The translations under genes and the position numbers were made by a program. The notes beneath the pieces were generated by a model. It saw only the letters and a list, made by a program, of their open reading frames with translations, was not told where the DNA came from and searched no databases. Source: an uncultured Bacilli bacterium (GTDB lineage Bacteria; Bacillota_I; Bacilli_A; RF39; UBA660). Taken from it: a DNA stretch of 15,653 nt. The stretch's first letter is position 1. Each line of letters begins with the position of its first letter. The DNA lies in the NCBI GenBank assembly GCA_948999435.1, contig CARJCM010000023.1:2944-18596 (forward strand), in the 5' to 3' direction. Positions 13,159 to 15,653 of this stretch are shown piece after piece.

Positions 13159-14388
13159 ATGAATATAGATAAATTAGTGAGTGTTGCAGAAAAAGAATGT
13201 AAAACTATATTCCAAACAATTGAAGATAATGAATATTATTTCAGTGAATTAGTGTTAGATGCTTTTAGAAAGTTTAACATAAATGAAACTCATTTTAATA
13301 TGACAACTGGCTATGGCTATAATGATACAGGAAGAGATGCCATAGAAGATGTTTTTTCTTATGTGTTAAAAGGAGAGAAAGCCTTAGTAAGAAATCAAAT
13401 GATAAGTGGTTCTCATGCTTTATCAACAACACTTTTTGCGCTATTAAGACCAAATGATACTATGCTATCAATAACTGGTGTTCCATATGACACATTACAT
13501 GAAGTTATAGGTATTAAAGATAATCCTAGTTCTTTAAAAAGTTTTAATATTAATTATGAACAAATAGATTTAATAAATAACGAATTTGATATAGCAAGTA
13601 TTCTCCATAAATTACAGGAGAAAAAAATTAAATTAATAGAAATACAAAGAAGTAAAGGATATTCAACGCGTAAAAGTATATCTATAAAAGCGATAGAAGA
13701 GGTAATAAAAGAAATAAGAAAAGTAGATAAAGAAGTAATAATTATGATAGATAATTGTTATTGTGAATTTGTTGAAAGAACTTCACCTTTAGAAGTAGGC
13801 GCAGATATTATAGTTGGTTCATTAATTAAAAATTTAGGGGGTTCTATAGCTAGTAATGGTGCTTATATAGTAGGTAAAAAAGATTTAGTTGAATTATGTG
13901 CTGAAAGATTAAATTTACCAGGAGAAGGAGCAGAAGTAGGGCCTAGTTTAGGAGCTAATAAAAGTATTTTACAAGGTTTATATTTTGCACCATCAGTTAT
14001 AGCTTCTAGCCTTAAAGTAGCAGTATTAACATCTTTTCTATTAGAAAAATTAGGCTATGACATAGAGCCTAAATATAATGAAGAAAGAGTAGATATAGTT
14101 GAGGCAATAACATTTAAAAATAAAGAAAAATTAATAAAATATATTCAAGGAATAGGAAAATATTCCCCAATAGATTCTGGGAGTGTACCGATACCAGCTC
14201 CAATGCCAGGATATGATAATGAAGTAATAATGGCAAGTGGAGCATTTACACAAGGCTCAAGTATAGAATTATCATGTGATGGTCCTATAAGAGAACCATA
14301 TATAGCATATCAACAAGGTGGAGTTACATATAATTATGGTAAAATAGCAGTTATTAATGCTATTAAGGAATTAATTGCAGAAAAATAA
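13159..14388 (+). CDS. YnbB-type methionine gamma-lyase family (PLP-dependent) protein
   Basis: The whole 409-aa sequence fits the Met_gamma_lyase/aluminium-resistance (COG4100) family: TGYGYNDTGRDAIEDVF, VRNQMISGSHALSTTLFALLRP, TGVPYDTLHEVIG, and GEGAEVGPSLGANKS. The PLP lysine is Lys224 in SLIKNLGG and the pyridine-nitrogen Asp is Asp198 in MIDNCYCEF. These fold-type I enzymes are assumed to break C-S bonds of cystathionine or methionine, though few have been tested. The name aluminium resistance comes from early work and is not a secure role. AAAGGAG (13146-13152) gives a strong start. It closes the gene train from 10334 and is followed by a strong terminator. In Bacillus it neighbours hflX and glnR, which are absent here. 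Confidence 0.92.
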   Translation: MNIDKLVSVAEKECKTIFQTIEDNEYYFSELVLDAFRKFNINETHFNMTTGYGYNDTGRDAIEDVFSYVLKGEKALVRNQMISGSHALSTTLFALLRPNDTMLSITGVPYDTLHEVIGIKDNPSSLKSFNINYEQIDLINNEFDIASILHKLQEKKIKLIEIQRSKGYSTRKSISIKAIEEVIKEIRKVDKEVIIMIDNCYCEFVERTSPLEVGADIIVGSLIKNLGGSIASNGAYIVGKKDLVELCAERLNLPGEGAEVGPSLGANKSILQGLYFAPSVIASSLKVAVLTSFLLEKLGYDIEPKYNEERVDIVEAITFKNKEKLIKYIQGIGKYSPIDSGSVPIPAPMPGYDNEVIMASGAFTQGSSIELSCDGPIREPYIAYQQGGVTYNYGKIAVINAIKELIAEK

Positions 14389-14401
14389 TATTTTTTTAAA
14401 T

Positions 14402-14436
14402 AAAAGATGTCAAAAAAACATTGACATCTTTCTTTA
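14402..14436 (+). terminator. Strong terminator of the lyase gene train
   Basis: AAAGATGTCAA (14403-14413) and TTGACATCTTT (14421-14431) form an 11-bp perfect stem with a 7-nt loop and a T-rich tail. The 3' arm also contains the -35 of the tRNA promoter. Confidence 0.88.
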
Positions 14437-14449
14437 TTAATGATATATT
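14421..14449 (+). promoter_or_regulatory. Promoter of the five-tRNA operon
   Basis: TTGACA (14421-14426) and TATATT (14444-14449) are 17 bp apart, and the -10 is extended (TGATATATT, 14441-14449). The start would fall about 15 bp before tRNA-Val. The -35 is part of the preceding terminator stem. Confidence 0.7.
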
Positions 14450-14469
14450 AAATTACGTCCAAGACATTT

Positions 14470-14546
14470 GGGCGCTTAGCTCAGTTGGTTAGAGCACCTG
14501 CCTTACAAGCAGGGGGTCATAGGTTCGAGTCCTATAGCGCCCACCA
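14470..14546 (+). tRNA. tRNA-Val (anticodon TAC)
   Basis: Acceptor strands GGGCGCT and AGCGCCC pair fully. The anticodon arm is CCTGC-CTTACAA-GCAGG, giving TAC. The T-arm has GGTTCGAGTCC and CCA is encoded. First of five tRNAs. Confidence 0.95.
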
Positions 14547-14558
14547 TTTTATTTTTTT

Positions 14559-14634
14559 GCCGACATAGCGTAACTGGCAGCGCAACTGACTTGTAATCAG
14601 TAGGTTGGGGGTTCGACTCCCTCTGTCGGCACCA
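14559..14634 (+). tRNA. tRNA-Thr (anticodon TGT)
   Basis: Acceptor GCCGACA pairs with TGTCGGC. The anticodon arm is ACTGA-CTTGTAA-TCAGT, giving TGT. CCA is encoded. The D-arm reads AGCGTAACTGGCAGCGC rather than the usual AGCTCA form but still pairs. Confidence 0.94.
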
Positions 14635-14642
14635 TTTAGTAT

Positions 14643-14726
14643 GGGGAGATAGCGAAGTGGTCAAACGCGGCAGACTGTAAATCTGTTCCTTCGGGTTCCA
14701 TGGTTCAAATCCATGTCCCTCCACCA
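14643..14726 (+). tRNA. tRNA-Tyr (anticodon GTA), imperfect acceptor stem
   Basis: Class II tRNA with a long variable arm (TTCCTTCGGGTTC). The anticodon loop CTGTAAA gives GTA, the T-stem CATGG/CCATG is perfect and CCA is encoded. The acceptor 5' strand GGGGAGA opposite TCCCTCC leaves a G-U at pair 3-70 and an A-C mismatch at pair 5-68; the common Firmicutes sequence GGAGGGA would pair fully. Confidence 0.88.
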
Positions 14727-14733
14727 TATAAAT

Positions 14734-14809
14734 TGCCTCGTAGCCAAGTGGTAAGGCACAGGACTTTGACTCCTGCATTCCGGTGGTTCGAACCCACCCG
14801 AGGCAGCCA
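14734..14809 (+). tRNA. tRNA-Gln (anticodon TTG)
   Basis: Acceptor TGCCTCG pairs with CGAGGCA, and the U1-A72 pair is typical of tRNA-Gln. The anticodon arm is CAGGA-CTTTGAC-TCCTG, giving TTG. Discriminator G, then encoded CCA. Confidence 0.95.
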
Positions 14810-14818
14810 TTCGTATTT

Positions 14819-14894
14819 GGTTCGTTAGCTCAGTCGGTAGAGCATTTGACTTTTAATCAAAGGGTCTTGGGTTCGAATCCCAAACGAGCCACCA
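14819..14894 (+). tRNA. tRNA-Lys (anticodon TTT)
   Basis: Acceptor GGTTCGT pairs with ACGAGCC (one G-U). The anticodon arm is TTTGA-CTTTTAA-TCAAA, giving TTT. CCA is encoded. Last tRNA of the operon, followed by a terminator. Confidence 0.95.
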
Positions 14895-14907
14895 TTAAAT
14901 TGTTAGG

Positions 14908-14936
14908 AAACATCGATAACTTCGATGTTTTTTTCT
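14908..14936 (+). terminator. Terminator of the tRNA operon
   Basis: AAACATCGA (14908-14916) pairs with TCGATGTTT (14922-14930), followed by TTTTTTCTT. Confidence 0.85.
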
Positions 14937-14995
14937 TGTTTAGAAATTTATGGTAATTAATACAAAACTATATAAAATCATATAAAATTACACAC

Positions 14996-15017
14996 GTAGC
15001 ATACAAGTAGCATACAA
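14996..15017 (+). repeat. Tandem 11-bp direct repeat
   Basis: GTAGCATACAA occurs twice head to tail with no mismatch (14996-15006, 15007-15017). It could be a protein-binding array such as integrase arm sites or a repressor site. Confidence 0.7.
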
Positions 15018-15220
15018 AATTAATCTTCTTGATACATAAATTTTATTCATTCATCACAAAGGTTTAATTTGAATTATGAAATAGTTGATATTTTTGCCTT
15101 TCGTTTATTATAATATGACCATTTTTTTCAGATGTTTGAAAAATAGTAAAGTCTGTTTTAGAAAAAAGAAAATAATGTGTCAAATAAGAAATGAAAAAAC
15201 AAGTAAATAAAAAAATCAAT

Positions 15221-15240
15221 TCGACGTAACTCGACGTAAA
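15221..15240 (+). repeat. Tandem 10-bp direct repeat
   Basis: TCGACGTAAC and TCGACGTAAA lie head to tail, differing only in the last base. This is GC-richer than the surroundings and about 160 bp before the XRE gene. Confidence 0.65.
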
Positions 15241-15247
15241 AATGAAG

Positions 15248-15302
15248 AAAAGATAGCTATAATTATTTCCATGAGAAAGGAAGAAAAAAGTTATCTTTTT
15301 TT
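15248..15302 (+). terminator. Possible terminator or small-RNA hairpin
   Basis: AAAAGATA (15248-15255) and TATCTTTT (15292-15299) are inverted arms with a 36-nt loop, then a T-run to 15302. The long loop makes this a weak call; it could end an unannotated short RNA. Confidence 0.3.
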
Positions 15303-15354
15303 AGCGATTATCGGAAATTTAGTCTCCCGTGGTTAATAGATTTCGCAACTTAAT

Positions 15355-15363
15355 TGATATACT
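15355..15363 (+). promoter_or_regulatory. Extended -10 promoter of the XRE gene
   Basis: TGATATACT fits TGnTATAcT, 19 bp before the chosen GTG start. AAGGTGG follows at 15370. Confidence 0.5.
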
Positions 15364-15381
15364 TTTCTTAAGGTGGTTAAA

Positions 15382-15621
15382 GTGAAATTATCTAAGGCTG
15401 TATCTTTAAAAATATTATCAATTTGTGAAGAGAAAAATATTTCTGTAAATAAATTGGCAAGTATTTGTTGCTTGACACAAAGCACCGTTCAAAATTTAAT
15501 AGCAGGAAAATCGAAAAACCCTAAGATGCTTACCATCATACGTATATGTGAAGGTTTAGAAATTCCTTTACAAGATTTTTTTGACGATGAATTATTTCAA
15601 AGTATTGAAAGGGAAGATTAA
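15382..15621 (+). CDS. Small XRE/Cro-CI-family transcriptional regulator
   Basis: The 79-aa product is almost only a helix-turn-helix: KILSICEEKNISVNKLASIC, then LTQSTVQNLIAGKS, then TIIRICEGLEIPLQDFF, the layout of compact Cro/CI regulators. These are typical of prophages, integrative elements and antitoxin-like genes. I choose GTG 15382, since AAGGTGG (15370-15376) is 5 nt upstream; the earlier in-frame GTG at 15373 lies within that site. The next gene starts immediately after its TAA, so the two are probably co-regulated. Its place after the gene-free, repeat-containing stretch suggests it controls a nearby promoter, but operators are not identified. Confidence 0.8.
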   Translation: MKLSKAVSLKILSICEEKNISVNKLASICCLTQSTVQNLIAGKSKNPKMLTIIRICEGLEIPLQDFFDDELFQSIERED

Positions 15622-15653
15622 ATGAAGTTTATAAAAGAAAAAGAGATAGAAAT
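15622..15653 (+). CDS. Start of an unknown gene, cut by the window end
   Basis: ATG follows the XRE stop codon directly, with AAAGGGAAG about 6 nt upstream. Only ten codons are present (MKFIKEKEIE), too few to identify. The tight coupling suggests an operon with the regulator. Confidence 0.5.
   Translation, partial: MKFIKEKEIE

Larger units (their letters stand above)
14937..15381. other. Gene-free stretch of about 445 bp beside tRNA-Lys
   Basis: I find no supported coding sequence on either strand. The stretch holds two tandem short repeats (14996-15017 and 15221-15240), a possible hairpin with a U-tail (15248-15302) and the promoter of the following XRE gene. Its position directly after a tRNA operon and before a small XRE gene resembles the attachment region of an integrative element, but I see no integrase and no duplicated tRNA end inside the window. 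Confidence 0.5.

Noticed and set aside
14503..14778. Minus-strand 91-codon frame with a GLEPMT/ESNPQPTDYKS-type translation
   Set aside because: It is antisense to the tRNA cluster; this is the familiar false protein produced by translating tRNA genes backwards.
15271..15336. 21-codon frame from ATG 15271 to TAA 15334
   Set aside because: No ribosome binding site, no recognisable sequence, and it crosses the U-tail of the possible hairpin; length is within chance.
1..15653. CRISPR array, insertion sequence or rRNA gene
   Set aside because: No regularly spaced repeats, no transposase motifs with terminal repeats and no rRNA-like stretch were seen on either strand.

Overview
This window comes from an AT-rich, low-GC Gram-positive (Firmicutes/Bacillota-type) bacterium. 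The evidence is AGGAGG-type ribosome binding sites, TTGACA/TATAAT promoters (often extended TGnTATAAT), U-tailed terminators, a SpoVS homologue, an LCP-family cell-wall ligase, a YnbB-type methionine gamma-lyase, and DUF1292 and NrtR-like proteins. UGA is a stop codon: at least three full-length genes end on TGA, so this is not the Mycoplasma code. The fit is an uncultured gut-type Bacilli/Mollicutes-related genome, but the exact taxon is inference. Every gene I call is on the + strand.

Layout. (a) 1-1560: the end of a pentapeptide-repeat gene, tRNA-Leu(CAA) with a terminator, then an XRE-HTH membrane protein followed by a 33-aa membrane microprotein. (b) 1560-4590: an NrtR-like Nudix/winged-helix regulator, a PlsC-like acyltransferase, an SGNH hydrolase and a PAP2 phosphatase. 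Three copies of a 17-bp palindrome (TGCGTA-n5-TACGCA type) sit in the regulator's own promoter and around the start of the acyltransferase gene, so this looks like a small lipid-related regulon. (c) 4600-6075: an LCP glycopolymer ligase with its own extended -10 promoter and terminator. (d) 6200-9920: a YhcG/DUF1016 PD-(D/E)XK nuclease, a DUF308 membrane protein, a DPPSF-motif SAM methyltransferase, a rhodanese lipoprotein and an HNH nuclease with a PUA/EVE-like N-terminus. The last four are tightly packed or overlapping. (e) 9940-10265: spoVS alone, with a 13-bp perfect inverted repeat that contains its start codon. (f) 10285-14435: one long gene train with a strong promoter: DUF1292, an orphan gene, a FabG-like SDR, three tandem paralogues of an unrecognised family (the third broken by an in-frame TAA), and a methionine gamma-lyase family enzyme. 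(g) 14421-14936: a five-tRNA operon (Val, Thr, Tyr, Gln, Lys), whose -35 box lies inside the preceding terminator stem, with its own terminator. (h) 14937-15653: about 445 bp without a convincing gene but with two tandem 10-11 bp repeats, then a small XRE regulator and the first codons of another gene. This could be the edge of an element integrated beside tRNA-Lys, which is inference.

The most novel-looking items are the Nudix regulator with its operator set wired to lipid enzymes, the spoVS start-codon hairpin, the paralogue triplet, the candidate modification-dependent HNH nuclease and the structurally mismatched tRNA-Tyr.
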